Assembly (NCBI GenBank): GCA_003695655.1 | Contig: RFIF01000294.1 | Coordinates: 1 to 35,807, forward strand | DNA length: 35,807 nt | Reading direction: 5' to 3' | From: Cyanobacteria bacterium J069 | GTDB lineage: Bacteria > Cyanobacteriota > Cyanobacteriia > Elainellales > Elainellaceae | In this document: positions 9,090 to 19,725 of the stretch, piece by piece | How the letters are laid out: each line of letters opens with the position of its first letter | How positions within the stretch are numbered: position 1 is the stretch's first letter | The notes under the pieces: generated by a model | What the model saw: only the letters and a program-made list of their open reading frames with translations | The model's database searches: none | Told to the model about the DNA's origin: nothing | Translations under genes and position numbers: made by a program

Positions 9090-10244
9090 TTATTCAATTG
9101 AGCCGCCGCAAGAGCTGCCTGCTCCGGCCGTGCAGCCAAAGCAGTGCCGTGCTGTCACGATCTCCCGCTGAGCCAGCAGGTCAGGATGGAAGTCATGAAT
9201 CGTAGCAGGCTGACCATTGGGCAACTGCGCTGCTAGTTCCAGCATTTGGTTAAAGTCGCAGTCGAACAAACGCCCATCCCATGAAACCGATAGCGTATTG
9301 CGGCACATCAGACCGGCGATCGTGTCTGGATTGAACGAGTTCACCAGCACTTCCATATAGCGCTCCAGATTGCCCGACTGCTCCAGCCATTCCAGATAGC
9401 GTGAAATGGGCATATTGTTAAGCGCAATCAGGCGGTCAAATGTGATGCCATGATTTTTCAGCAGCCCGGCTTTCCATTCCTGCTCCATCTTGACTTGGCT
9501 GCCCGCGAGGAATGCGCCGACGGGATTAGACATGAGTGTTAGACGGCGGTTTGGGTCGCCCTGGCCATAGCCCGTCGCGTTGAGCCGACGCAGCGCCTCA
9601 ATTGACTTTTCAAACGTGCCGTCGCCGCGCTGGCTGTCAGTGCTGGATTTCCGATAGTGTGGGAGGGAGCAAACGACTTCGACTCCGCGCTCCGCCAGCC
9701 ATTCGGGCAAGTCTCTGAGGCTGGGAATTAGCAGCACCGTCAGGTTGCAGCGGTCGATCACATGCTTGCCTCGCTTGACGCACTCATCGACGAGATAGCG
9801 GAAGTGGGGATTGAGTTCGGGTGCGCCGCCTGTGATGTCTACCGTGTGGGCGGTGGTGTGATCCAGCGCCTGTAGACAGGCATCCACGGTTTTGCGGGAC
9901 ATGACTTCGCTGCGGTCGGGTCCAGCGTCTACATGGCAGTGGCGGCAAGTCATGTTGCAAAGCTTGCCAATGTTAATCTGAAAAATTTCTAGCTTAGCGG
10001 GCTGCAACGTTGGCCAGCCATGCTGCTGTAGCCGCTTGTCAAAGTCGCCGCGATCGCCCTTAAGTGGCACGGCGTTAAGCGTTTGAAGCTGCTGCTGCGG
10101 GTCTGTTAAGGGCGATCGCCGTTTGAGTAGCGAAGTTGTTGGCTTGGGCCCAGCGCTTTTGCTCTCCAGATCCAGGACTTGCGTAATTTGTGTAGCGGTG
10201 ATTTCAGGTGTTGCGGTATCCATTCGTTCAGTGTCTTCAAACAT
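9090..10244 (-). CDS. arsS: arsenosugar biosynthesis radical SAM protein ArsS family
   Basis: Radical SAM CxxxCxxC as CNMTCRHC; VDITGGAPELNPHFRYLV; SWDGRLFDCDFNQML; C-terminal CFGCTAGAGSSCGG. Confidence 0.88.
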   Translation of the reverse strand: MFEDTERMDTATPEITATQITQVLDLESKSAGPKPTTSLLKRRSPLTDPQQQLQTLNAVPLKGDRGDFDKRLQQHGWPTLQPAKLEIFQINIGKLCNMTCRHCHVDAGPDRSEVMSRKTVDACLQALDHTTAHTVDITGGAPELNPHFRYLVDECVKRGKHVIDRCNLTVLLIPSLRDLPEWLAERGVEVVCSLPHYRKSSTDSQRGDGTFEKSIEALRRLNATGYGQGDPNRRLTLMSNPVGAFLAGSQVKMEQEWKAGLLKNHGITFDRLIALNNMPISRYLEWLEQSGNLERYMEVLVNSFNPDTIAGLMCRNTLSVSWDGRLFDCDFNQMLELAAQLPNGQPATIHDFHPDLLAQREIVTARHCFGCTAGAGSSCGGSIE

Positions 10245-10271
10245 TGCAGATGTTGCCTCGCAGATGTTGCC

Positions 10272-10619
10272 TCACATTGCCAGTTGCTTGACGTGGTCGA
10301 GCATCTGCATCCCATGCACGAGGGATGCACCACCCCGAATTGCGGTCGCCACATGAAGCGCCTCTGTCATCTGTTCCAAATCGGCTCCTTGCTGAAGACT
10401 TTCTTTGCTGTAGGCATCAATGCAGTAAGGACACTGCACGGTGTGGGCAACGGCCAGCGCGATTAGCGCTTTTTCGCGAGCCGACAGCGCGCCGTCGGCA
10501 AACACCGCCCCATAGTAATCAAAAAATTTCTTGGCTAGCTCAGGGTTGCCCTCTGCCACTTGACCAAAATTAGGGAGATGCTCAGGCTGATAGTAATGAC
10601 TCATGGGAAACTCTTGCAA
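10272..10619 (-). CDS. arsenosugar biosynthesis-associated carboxymuconolactone decarboxylase/peroxidase-like protein
   Basis: 115 aa; ALIALAVAHTVQCPYCIDAYSKESLQQG (CxxC of the AhpD/CMD fold) directly upstream of arsS on the same strand. Confidence 0.8.
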   Translation of the reverse strand: MQEFPMSHYYQPEHLPNFGQVAEGNPELAKKFFDYYGAVFADGALSAREKALIALAVAHTVQCPYCIDAYSKESLQQGADLEQMTEALHVATAIRGGASLVHGMQMLDHVKQLAM

Positions 10620-10936
10620 AATGAGGCAAAAAACTCAGACAAACCAGCCGCCAACTGCTTGCGAGAAACAGGCAAGCCGGCAGCAGTCAATGAACTGTGA
10701 GTTATTCTAACGAGTCCAATAGCCCAGCGCATTGATCTAATCAGACCAAGCTGAAACTGGGCTGAGAAATTCCTGAACCGAGCGTGAACTCAAAGTAGCC
10801 CTGCGGGGAATGCGATCGCCCATTGCGGCTTTTCAAAATAGACCTATAGCAATCGGGCGATCGCCCGAACCTGTTGAAGCAAGTCTTTTCTAAATTTACC
10901 CAGTTCGATCATTACTGCTGAGTTCAACCTATCCCG

Positions 10937-11191
10937 ATGACAAATCCTTCTCCTCATAAATCGGCTCCCGAACGTGGCTCCATGATTGCCAACGGCGGCG
11001 GCAACGTCAACCAGGCTGGCGGCAACGTGACCACGACGACCACCACCAATTACAACTTTGTCTTTTTCATCATCGGACTCGTGGCATTGGGCGGGCTGGC
11101 CTGGGCGCTAAACCTCGGCAATATCCAAGGGGGCAACTCTGGCCAGACGACAGCTCCACCTGTCACCAGTCCAACTGCCTCGCCTGAGTAA
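10937..11191 (+). CDS. small single-pass membrane protein, unknown function
   Basis: 84 aa; NGGGNVNQAGGNVTTTTTTNYNF then TM-like VFFIIGLVALGGLAWAL, low-complexity Thr/Pro/Ser tail. Co-oriented with the next ORF. Confidence 0.6.
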   Translation: MTNPSPHKSAPERGSMIANGGGNVNQAGGNVTTTTTTNYNFVFFIIGLVALGGLAWALNLGNIQGGNSGQTTAPPVTSPTASPE

Positions 11192-11287
11192 GCCTCACGC
11201 TTTAGAGAGCCTCATGCGATGTCAATTCGGCAAACTTACACAGCGCCAGGCCAATTCCGATCAAACCTAGCTTAGGAGAACTCAGCC

Positions 11288-11908
11288 ATGCTGACCAAGC
11301 CGCCGCAGCATGACCCCGCTGCGGCTCAGGTTGCCTACGCGGGCAAAAATCTGATTCAGGTCGGTGGAGATTACATCCGCTATATTCAGTTCAACTTCAA
11401 GACCGGGAACTGGGGCGTGGCGATCGCCAACCTCGCCATCCTCGGTCTAATTTTCTACGGTCTGGCGGAAGGCATCAACCGGGCTGCGTCAGTGGCGATC
11501 GCCCTAGTGCTACCTGAAACGAACCCAGAAACATTTTGCACCCGCTCAACCCAGCAAATCGAAACCCTGAACCGGGAACTGGATCAGCTCCGGCAAGATG
11601 TACGGGCAATTCCCGTGGTAACTGGCCCACCCGGCCCACAGGGTATCCCCGGAGAACCTGGCCCGCCTGGCCCGCCCGGTGCCGTCGGGCCGCCCGGCCC
11701 TAGAGGCGCACAAGGGCCCCCAGGCGGGCAGGTGATCATTCGAGAACCCGTGCCCTCATACCCTGAACGGCCCGATTTAGAGATGCCTGAACCATCTGAG
11801 CAGCCAGCGCCAGATTCCCAAACCGGGGCAGGCACTACGTCTCCCGGTGACCTCGTCACCAACCCGCCAGTTGTGGACATTCCCCGACGCGGCCCTTTAG
11901 TTCGCTGA
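11288..11908 (+). CDS. membrane-anchored collagen-like (Gly-X-Y) protein
   Basis: 206 aa; TM-like segment, heptad-like [18 protein letters not shown], then [33 protein letters not shown] (11 triplets, nt 11624-11722) and a Pro-rich tail. SD-like TAGGAG precedes the ATG. Confidence 0.82.
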   Translation: MLTKPPQHDPAAAQVAYAGKNLIQVGGDYIRYIQFNFKTGNWGVAIANLAILGLIFYGLAEGINRAASVAIALVLPETNPETFCTRSTQQIETLNRELDQLRQDVRAIPVVTGPPGPQGIPGEPGPPGPPGAVGPPGPRGAQGPPGGQVIIREPVPSYPERPDLEMPEPSEQPAPDSQTGAGTTSPGDLVTNPPVVDIPRRGPLVR

Positions 11909-11956
11909 CCTTCAACTTGAGACCTTCAACTTGAGCAGAAAATAGCTACAAAAAAC

Positions 11957-11986
11957 AGCCGTGCTATCAATGGAGACAGCGCGGCT
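11957..11986. terminator. likely bidirectional terminator between convergent genes
   Basis: Stem AGCCGTGCT (11957-11965) / AGCGCGGCT (11978-11986), A-run on the left side, between the convergent collagen-like gene and clpC. Confidence 0.6.
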
Positions 11987-12019
11987 ATTTCATCTAAGGA
12001 AATGAGAGGTTCTTAAACC

Positions 12020-14491
12020 TTATTCCGCAGACTGGGGTAGCAGTTCCCGCTTTTCACCAGAAACCACCTTCACCTGTCCGTCTTCACCCACGTCAACGAC
12101 CGCCACATCGCCATCCTTGACTCGACCGGAGAGAATTTCTTCGGCCAAAGAGTCTTCCAGGAGACGCATAATGGCACGACGCAGCGGACGAGCGCCGTAG
12201 CTGGGGTTATAGCCTTCTTCCACCAAGCGGTCTTTGAACTTCTCGGTGACCTCTAGCGTAATCCCCTGCTCTAACAGGCGACCCGACACCTCGCGCAACA
12301 AGATATCGCCAATCCGCTTGACCTCATCCTTCGTCAGTTGACGGAAGACGATGATTTCGTCCAGACGGTTGAGGAACTCTGGGCGGAAGTATTGCTTCAA
12401 CTCTTCGTTCACCAGGGAGCGGATGCGGTTGTATTGAGACTCGGCCAGGTCTTCCGAAGACAGGTCGAAGCCCAGACCACCGCCGCCCTTTTCGATCACC
12501 TTCGAACCGATGTTAGAAGTCATGATCAGCAAGGTGTTCTTAAAGTCCACCGTGCGACCCTTGGCATCGGTCAAGCGACCATCTTCCAGGATTTGCAGCA
12601 GCATGTTGAACACATCAGGGTGGGCTTTTTCGATTTCGTCGAACAGCACCACGGTATATGGGCGACGACGCACCGCTTCCGTGAGCTGTCCGCCTTCGTT
12701 GTAGCCGACATAGCCTGGCGGCGAACCGATCAACTTAGAAACGGTGTGCCGCTCCATGTATTCCGACATGTCGAGGCGAATCATCGCGTCTTCGGAACCG
12801 AAGAAGTACGCTGCCAGCGCCTTGGTTAGCTCAGTCTTACCAACCCCAGTGGGGCCAGAGAAGATAAAGCTGGCGATCGGGCGATTGGGGTTCTTTAGAC
12901 CAACGCGAGCGCGGCGGATGGCACGAGACACCGCTTTCACCGCTTCATCTTGACCGATGAGGCGATTATGCAGCGTATCTTCCATGTGGAGCAGCTTTTC
13001 GGATTCGCTTTCCGTCAGCTTGTTTACCGGAACACCCGTCCATGCAGCTACGATTTGGGCAATATCTTCTTCGGTAACGACCGGAGAATCTTCGCCACCT
13101 GTCGCTTCGCTCTGCTTAGACTGAACAATGGCGCGGATTTCGGCTCGCAGTTCCATTTCGCGATCGCGCAACTCGCCCGCCCGTTCAAAGTCCTGATTGC
13201 GAACCGCGTCGTCTTTTTCTTTCTGAACCTGGCGCAGCTCCTTATCTAGTTCCTTCGCGGCCGGAGGCATTTGCGAGTGGAACAGACGGACGCGAGAACC
13301 TGCTTCGTCGATCAGGTCGATGGCCTTATCGGGCAGGAAGCGGTCAGAAATATAGCGATCAGACAGTTTCGCGGCGGCTTCGAGCGCGGCGTCTGAGATT
13401 TTCAGCTTGTGGTGCTGTTCATAGCGATCGCGCAGCCCGCGCAAAATCTCGATCGTATCAATGACCGACGGTTCACCCACCATCACTGGCTGGAAGCGGC
13501 GTTCCAATGCGGCATCGCGCTCGATGTGCTTGCGATACTCATCCAGCGTCGTTGCACCAATGCACTGAAGTTCGCCCCGAGCCAGGGCAGGCTTCAGGAT
13601 ATTGGCAGCGTCGATCGCCCCCTCAGCGGCACCTGCGCCGATCAGAGTGTGGACTTCATCGATCACCAGGATGACGTTTCCAGCCTGGCGGATCTCGTCC
13701 ATGATTTTCTTGAGGCGTTCCTCAAACTCACCCCGATACTTGGTGCCAGCCACCAGTAAACCAATATCGAGCGTCACCACTCGTTTTTCTTCCAGGATGT
13801 CAGGAACGTCACCGCTGGAGATGCGCTGGGCTAACCCTTCGGCGATCGCCGTTTTGCCCACCCCCGGTTCCCCAATCAGCACTGGGTTGTTCTTAGTGCG
13901 GCGGCCCAGGATCTGGATGACCCGCTCGATCTCCTTCTGACGACCCACCACTGGATCAAGCTTGCCTTCCCCAGCCATCTGGGTCAGGTTGGAGCCGAAC
14001 TCGTCGAGCGTGGGGGTCTTGGTGCGTCCCTGGCTGCCGCCAGGCGTGACCTCCGCCGTTTCGCCCAGCATCCGAATGACCTGAGTGCGAACCTTAGAGA
14101 GATCAACGCCCAGGTTTTCTAGAACCCGGGCGGCCACACCTTCGCCTTCGCGAATCAGTCCCAAAAGGAGGTGTTCAGTTCCAATGTAGTTATGTCCGAG
14201 CTGGCGGGCCTCTTCGAGGGATAGCTCTAAAACTCGCTTGGCCCGTGGGGTGAAGGGAATCTCAACCGCCACAAAGCCCGACCCGCGACCGATGATCTTC
14301 TCAACTTCAATCCGAGCGTCCTTCAGGTTGACGCCCATCGACTTCAACACTTTGGCGGCGACGCCGGTCCCTTCTCCAATCAGACCTAGGAGGATCTGTT
14401 CAGTTCCTACAAAGTTGTGACCCAGGCGACGAGCTTCTTCCTGGGCAAGCATGATCACCTTAATGGCTTTCTCTGTGAAGCGTTCAAACAT
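12020..14491 (-). CDS. clpC: ATP-dependent Clp protease ATP-binding subunit ClpC
   Basis: [37 protein letters not shown]; two Walker A motifs GEPGVGKTA and [13 protein letters not shown]-like region. Start trimmed from the track ORF. Confidence 0.98.
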   Translation of the reverse strand: MFERFTEKAIKVIMLAQEEARRLGHNFVGTEQILLGLIGEGTGVAAKVLKSMGVNLKDARIEVEKIIGRGSGFVAVEIPFTPRAKRVLELSLEEARQLGHNYIGTEHLLLGLIREGEGVAARVLENLGVDLSKVRTQVIRMLGETAEVTPGGSQGRTKTPTLDEFGSNLTQMAGEGKLDPVVGRQKEIERVIQILGRRTKNNPVLIGEPGVGKTAIAEGLAQRISSGDVPDILEEKRVVTLDIGLLVAGTKYRGEFEERLKKIMDEIRQAGNVILVIDEVHTLIGAGAAEGAIDAANILKPALARGELQCIGATTLDEYRKHIERDAALERRFQPVMVGEPSVIDTIEILRGLRDRYEQHHKLKISDAALEAAAKLSDRYISDRFLPDKAIDLIDEAGSRVRLFHSQMPPAAKELDKELRQVQKEKDDAVRNQDFERAGELRDREMELRAEIRAIVQSKQSEATGGEDSPVVTEEDIAQIVAAWTGVPVNKLTESESEKLLHMEDTLHNRLIGQDEAVKAVSRAIRRARVGLKNPNRPIASFIFSGPTGVGKTELTKALAAYFFGSEDAMIRLDMSEYMERHTVSKLIGSPPGYVGYNEGGQLTEAVRRRPYTVVLFDEIEKAHPDVFNMLLQILEDGRLTDAKGRTVDFKNTLLIMTSNIGSKVIEKGGGGLGFDLSSEDLAESQYNRIRSLVNEELKQYFRPEFLNRLDEIIVFRQLTKDEVKRIGDILLREVSGRLLEQGITLEVTEKFKDRLVEEGYNPSYGARPLRRAIMRLLEDSLAEEILSGRVKDGDVAVVDVGEDGQVKVVSGEKRELLPQSAE

Positions 14492-14658
14492 GGCAGTCTC
14501 TATCACCTGCTGCGTGCCGGTACTGCTGATTCTAGCATAGGGTAGGTGAATCCACCCGGCTGCCAGACGCAGACAGCCAGTCCGAAGGGTGAGCCTGATC
14601 CCGAGCGATCGCAACCCAAAAAGCAATAGGCATTTTTGCCACTCCGAAGGGGATCTTG

Positions 14659-15297
14659 CTAAGAAAAGATCCCTGTGTCAAGAGGTAGGGGCCGAAAGTC
14701 AGCCATATTTTGATCCAGCGTTAGCTGCCAATTCTGCTGGGAGTGGCGATCGCCCACCCATTTCCACCACATCCGCAGCGTTTCGCCAAACTCTTGATTC
14801 TGCAAGCCTTTGCGCCAGAGAATGAGCGCATCTTCTGTGGGGTTTTGATAGTAGCGCGGGCGCAACCCCACCTCTGCAAAGCCAAACTTGCGGTAGAGGG
14901 CGATCGCCTGTTGATTAGACGCCCTCACCTCCAGCGTCGCCCAAGACATTTCTCGCTGCCAGGCTGCCTGCATGAGTGCCGTCAGCAGCAGTTGCCCCAA
15001 CCCCCGCCCCCGCATTTGGGGTTGTACGGCCAAGATCGTGACATGCGCCTCTTCGAGAATCATCCACAAACAGGCAAGACCGATTAATCTGACCTCGGAT
15101 TCTAAAGGTAAGCATGGCTCTCTATCTGCTTCCTGCGACGGCTCAACCTGAGACAGTGCCAGCAGTATGCTGTTTGGGCTGTCAAGTTCTCGGCGGTAGC
15201 CGTCGGCAGCCCACATTCCCCCTAGGCACTGCTGATCGAGCATCACTGCTGCCGCAATTTGGTGGGGCTTTAGTTGTGACAGATGTATCGAATCCAT
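14659..15297 (-). CDS. rimI: GNAT N-acetyltransferase, RimI-like (ribosomal protein alanine acetyltransferase)
   Basis: [70 protein letters not shown]. Confidence 0.9.
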   Translation of the reverse strand: MDSIHLSQLKPHQIAAAVMLDQQCLGGMWAADGYRRELDSPNSILLALSQVEPSQEADREPCLPLESEVRLIGLACLWMILEEAHVTILAVQPQMRGRGLGQLLLTALMQAAWQREMSWATLEVRASNQQAIALYRKFGFAEVGLRPRYYQNPTEDALILWRKGLQNQEFGETLRMWWKWVGDRHSQQNWQLTLDQNMADFRPLPLDTGIFS

Positions 15298-15691
15298 GCA
15301 TGTCGCTTATGCAGAAAATCTATCTCCTCATTCCACAGGAAGAGCAGTGCCCAATTGTAAACTAGAAAAACTGGCATTTGATTTCACACCCACGTTCAAG
15401 CAGCCTTAGCAAGGCTCAACTATGTACTAGGCTCAACTATTACAAGTATCAGTTACCAGCTCAGCCGAGTGTTCAACGCCTCCTCGCTGAAATAACCCTA
15501 CTTAAATAAAGGGGATTCCATAAACGGGGATTTCTAAATAAAGATTTCCTGCTTTAAAGATTAAAGATTGCCCGCTTTAGCCCAACCCCCCGGCTTCTCC
15601 TGGCGATCCGCCGACAACCTGTGCTTCTGTAACTGCACGTCTGTATCTGCACTTTCTGCACTTCTGTAAATTACAAGGACAGTTCCGCCTG

Positions 15692-17125
15692 ATGGTTTCG
15701 ACTCCTGTGCCCGCCCTGGACAACTCTGGTCGCCAGTATTTACCCAACTTCGATACAGCGACCCCTTCGCCCAACCAATATCTGCTGCCGCTGACGGCTC
15801 GGAACAACGAGCATGACCATTTGGAAATTGGCGGCTGTGATGTCGCTACGCTGGTCGAACAATTCGGTTCTCCTCTCTATATATTGGACGAGGAAACCCT
15901 CCGCACTGCCTGCCGACAGTATCGAGACGCTTTTAGCAAATACTATCCGGGCGAGTCGCTGGTAATCTACGCCTCCAAAGCCTGGAACTGTCTGGCGGTG
16001 TGTGCGGTGGTGGCGAGTGAAGGGCTGGGGCTGGATGTGGTGTCTGGTGGCGAACTCTATACTGCTCTCCAGGCAGGGGTGCCCGCAGATACCATTTACC
16101 TGCATGGCAATAATAAGTCTGTGGAGGAGCTGGCACTTGCAGTCAGCGCGGGCTGCACGATTGTGGTGGATAACTGGCACGAACTCCAGAATCTGGTGGC
16201 GATCGCCGCTGACTCGGAAACCTCGGAAACCTCGGAAACTGCGGCTGCTCAGCCGATCCGCATCCTGCTACGTCTCACCCCCGGCATTGAGTGCCACACC
16301 CATGAATATATCCGTACTGGACACCTGGACAGCAAGTTTGGCTTTGATCCTGAGCAGTTGGATGAGGTATTTGCCTATGTGAGTCAGCAGCCTGCGCTTC
16401 TATGCGTGGGGCTTCATGCCCACATCGGTTCGCAAATCTTTGAGCTACAGGCCCATCAGGATTTGACGGGTGTAATGGTGCAGTGGTTGGCTAAAGCGAC
16501 GCAATACGGGCTGCCGATTAGCGAACTGGATATCGGCGGCGGTTTGGGCATCCGCTATACCGAGTCGGATGATCCCCCCAGCATTGATGAGTGGGTCAAA
16601 GTAGTTTGCGAAGGCATTATCCGCGCCTGTGAGCAGCAGGGTGTGGCGCTGCCCCGGCTCATTTCGGAGCCAGGGCGATCGCTCATTGGGCCCGCCTGTG
16701 TAACGGCCTATCGCATGGGTGGACAAAAAACGGTGCCTGGGATTCGTACCTACGTCACCGTAGACGGCGGCATGTCTGACAATCCCCGCCCCATTACTTA
16801 CCAATCGGTGTATCGGGCCCTGGTGGCCAACAAGCTGTCGGCTCCATTGACAGAGTCGGTGGCGATCGCTGGCAAGCACTGCGAATCGGGCGACATCGTG
16901 ATCAAGCAGGCACAAATCCCTGCGACGCAGCCCGGCGACGTGCTAGTGGTGATGGGCACGGGCGCATACAACTACAGCATGTCGTCCAATTACAATCGGT
17001 TGCCCCGCCCGGCGGCAGTGCTAGTCAACCAGGGCGACGCCAGCTTAATCTTGCAGCGCGAAACGGTCGAAGATCTGACCCGGCAAGATCGGCTGCCCGA
17101 ACGCCTGATACGCCGCGATGCTTAG
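15692..17125 (+). CDS. lysA: diaminopimelate decarboxylase
   Basis: PLYILDEETLRTACRQYRDAF, ASKAWNCLAV, GLHAHIGSQIFEL, LDIGGGLGIRYT, SEPGRSLIGPA, GKHCESGDIV, MGTGAYNYSMSSNYN. Confidence 0.97.
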   Translation: MVSTPVPALDNSGRQYLPNFDTATPSPNQYLLPLTARNNEHDHLEIGGCDVATLVEQFGSPLYILDEETLRTACRQYRDAFSKYYPGESLVIYASKAWNCLAVCAVVASEGLGLDVVSGGELYTALQAGVPADTIYLHGNNKSVEELALAVSAGCTIVVDNWHELQNLVAIAADSETSETSETAAAQPIRILLRLTPGIECHTHEYIRTGHLDSKFGFDPEQLDEVFAYVSQQPALLCVGLHAHIGSQIFELQAHQDLTGVMVQWLAKATQYGLPISELDIGGGLGIRYTESDDPPSIDEWVKVVCEGIIRACEQQGVALPRLISEPGRSLIGPACVTAYRMGGQKTVPGIRTYVTVDGGMSDNPRPITYQSVYRALVANKLSAPLTESVAIAGKHCESGDIVIKQAQIPATQPGDVLVVMGTGAYNYSMSSNYNRLPRPAAVLVNQGDASLILQRETVEDLTRQDRLPERLIRRDA

Positions 17126-17230
17126 GCTGCTGCCAGGCATGACTGAGAACGACTTCGGAGCATATTCGGACTTGATGTTGGGAGTCAGTCCTGGCTATGA
17201 CTGTAGGCAAGACTGCTAGGCAGGTTAAGG

Positions 17231-17258
17231 AAACCAGAAACCAGAAACCACAAACCAG
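17231..17258. repeat. 7-bp short tandem repeat (AAACCAG x4, third copy AAACCAC)
   Basis: AAACCAG AAACCAG AAACCAC AAACCAG read directly. Confidence 0.9.
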
Positions 17259-17905
17259 ATTTACTGTCAGGCGCATTGCAGCGGCAGGGGCGATCGCGCT
17301 CAACCTGGGCGATCGCTCTCCGGAGTGGCTGGCAAACCCGTTGTATCAGGAAAAGGACGACCTGCTGGTTTGCCGATCCCATCCTTCACTCACTGGTTCT
17401 TCTGGCCTTTGCCCTCTTACAATAGGGGGTGCGTTCTGCCCTCACGTTCTGCCCTCAGTAGAACAAGCTTGTCGATGGCTAGGCAGGATGATCCTGCTGG
17501 TTCTGATGTTCACCTGTATTCTGGTCATCCCAAACGCCAGATAAAATCCGGTTGACTGGTTGCATGACTGGTTACATGACTAGTTACTTTGTCTTTTTTG
17601 AATGCGGCGCACAGCGCTACGCCAAAAAATATAAAGATCGCCTAGCAATGAATCTGACGGCAAATCTGAGCGGGCGCAGGAGTAGACTTCCTGGCTTGGG
17701 GTTGACCTTTCACTCTCCAAAAAGTAGAACGGTTTGCGTGCCAGGATAATACTATGAGTCCTTGCGGGTATCTGTCTGAATGAGCTGGTTGCCAAACCAG
17801 GTTCCAGCTAAAAGCTCAAAGATACTCAAAGTGCATGTTTAAGCGCAGTCATGTCTGCCATCGCGGCAATTTATACGGGGCATAATGCCTAGCACCAAGT
17901 AACTG

Positions 17906-18850
17906 ATGGGATCTCTGCTGAAGCAATGGCTGACAAACCCTGACTGGACTCAGTCCTTGCTGCTGCACGGGATTGACGTTGTGTTGGTGCTGGTGTTGAC
18001 CTATATGGTGCTAGTGATTATTGGCGATCGCCGCACGCTCTGGATGGTCAGGGGACTCATCGTGCTGATGCTGGCCTCCGCCCTCAGCAAAGCCCTCACC
18101 CTCCAACTGCTGAGCTTTGTCCTCGAAAAACTGGTCATTGGCTCTGCCGTTGCCATGGCCTTCATGCTGCAAGCCGAGTTTCGGCGGCTGCTAGAGCAGC
18201 TAGGCCGGGGTGAAATCTGGCAACTGCTCAAGCCCGCCACCGAATCACTGCCTAAGTCTGACAGCGTTATTGACGAAATAGTCGATGCGGTTAAAGAGCT
18301 ATCTCAAAATCGCACAGGCGCACTGCTGATCTTGGAAACCAGTCGCCCGATTGATGAGCGTGATTTCTCGGTTCCTGGCGTCCGGCTTAATGCAGAAGTC
18401 TCCAAAGAACTCTTGCAAACGATTTTTCAAACCTCAACGCTGCTCCACGATGGCGCAGTCCTGATTCGGGGGTCGCGGCTGGCGGCCGCAGGTGTGATTT
18501 TGCCTTTGTCAGAGCGCAGCGCTTCCCGGCAGTTGGGCACCCGCCACCGAGCCGCAATGGGAATTACTGAGCGAGTGGAGCAATGCCTCTGTATAGTGGT
18601 ATCGGAAGAAACGGGTTCTATTTCTTTGGCAGAAGGCGGGATCTTAAACCGCCCGCTCACCAGCAGCAAATTGCGGGAACTGCTCCTCGCTCGGTTCTCT
18701 CAATCGGTAGAGCGCGAACCCGTTGCGCCGCAGTTGCGGAGTCTGGGCCGCCAATTTATCGACCGACTCAAGCCATTCTTGCCTCCCCCTTTTCGTGTTT
18801 CCAAGTCGGCTTCTCGGAGAAAAAATGACAGCAAAGCCAACCGTTCTTAG
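17906..18850 (+). CDS. cdaA: diadenylate cyclase (c-di-AMP synthase), CdaA type
   Basis: N-terminal TM helices; DisA_N motifs [24 protein letters not shown] and [13 protein letters not shown]. Confidence 0.96.
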   Translation: MGSLLKQWLTNPDWTQSLLLHGIDVVLVLVLTYMVLVIIGDRRTLWMVRGLIVLMLASALSKALTLQLLSFVLEKLVIGSAVAMAFMLQAEFRRLLEQLGRGEIWQLLKPATESLPKSDSVIDEIVDAVKELSQNRTGALLILETSRPIDERDFSVPGVRLNAEVSKELLQTIFQTSTLLHDGAVLIRGSRLAAAGVILPLSERSASRQLGTRHRAAMGITERVEQCLCIVVSEETGSISLAEGGILNRPLTSSKLRELLLARFSQSVEREPVAPQLRSLGRQFIDRLKPFLPPPFRVSKSASRRKNDSKANRS

Positions 18851-19580
18851 AGACCTGCCCGCAGATTTGCAGCAGGAGCGTCTGCCCAAACATGTTGCTG
18901 TGATTATGGACGGCAACGGACGCTGGGCAAAACAGCGGGGCTTACCGCGCATCATGGGGCATCGGCGGGGCGTGGATACTCTCAAAGAACTGCTGCGCTG
19001 CTGCCGAGACTGGGGCATTGAGGCGCTGACCGCCTATGCCTTTTCGACGGAAAACTGGGGGCGTCCACTGGAAGAGGTGGACTTTTTAATGACCTTGTTT
19101 GAGCGAGTGCTGCGGCAGGAACTGCGAGAAATGATGGAAGAGCAGGTGCGGATTCGGTTTGTGGGCGATTTGTCCCGGTTGCCAGCGTCGCTGCGGTCTG
19201 AGATTGAACGCTCGATGGCAGAAACCAGCCAGAATCAAGGAATTCAGTTCTCTGTGGCCACGAACTATGGGGGGCGACAGGAGATTGTGCAGGCTTGTCG
19301 GGCGATCGCCATGCAGGTCGAGCAAGGCAAGCTGCACCCCGGAGAGATTGACGAAGCGCTGTTTTCTCAGCATCTTTATACCAAGGGGACGGGCGATCCT
19401 GACTTGCTGATTCGTACCAGCGGTGAGATGCGGATTAGCAACTTTTTGCTGTGGCAGATGGCCTACGCCGAGATGTATATCACCGATACGCTGTGGCCCG
19501 ACTTTGACCGGGCGGAGTTTCATCGGGCGCTGGTGGACTATCAACAGCGCGATCGCCGCTTCGGTCGCCTTTCCTCCTAA
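18825..19580 (+). CDS. uppS: isoprenyl transferase (undecaprenyl diphosphate synthase family)
   Basis: [66 protein letters not shown]. Start trimmed; overlaps the cdaA 3' end by 26 bp. Confidence 0.97.
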   Translation: MTAKPTVLRDLPADLQQERLPKHVAVIMDGNGRWAKQRGLPRIMGHRRGVDTLKELLRCCRDWGIEALTAYAFSTENWGRPLEEVDFLMTLFERVLRQELREMMEEQVRIRFVGDLSRLPASLRSEIERSMAETSQNQGIQFSVATNYGGRQEIVQACRAIAMQVEQGKLHPGEIDEALFSQHLYTKGTGDPDLLIRTSGEMRISNFLLWQMAYAEMYITDTLWPDFDRAEFHRALVDYQQRDRRFGRLSS

Positions 19581-19725
19581 AGCATGGTTCCAATTTTCCC
19601 AACAACCTCTTTACCTGTCCTGCCGGTCTTCTGCTGGTCTTTTTAGAGCGCTCATCGCTGACAAGATGCCCACCGGGGCGATTAATTGGTTTTGACTTGC
19701 AATCCCCTATTTCCTGGAGTGAACC

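Noticed and set aside
11584-11880. Antisense ORF rich in GGPGGP, resembling a glycine-rich protein
   Set aside because: It is the complement of the collagen-like Gly-X-Y tract; composition is an artefact of the sense gene.
12338-13759. Several plus-strand ORFs within the clpC region
   Set aside because: Shadow ORFs opposite a well-conserved gene; no recognisable motifs.
17197-17555. Plus-strand ORFs between lysA and cdaA
   Set aside because: Low-complexity start from the AAACCAG repeat and no recognisable domain.
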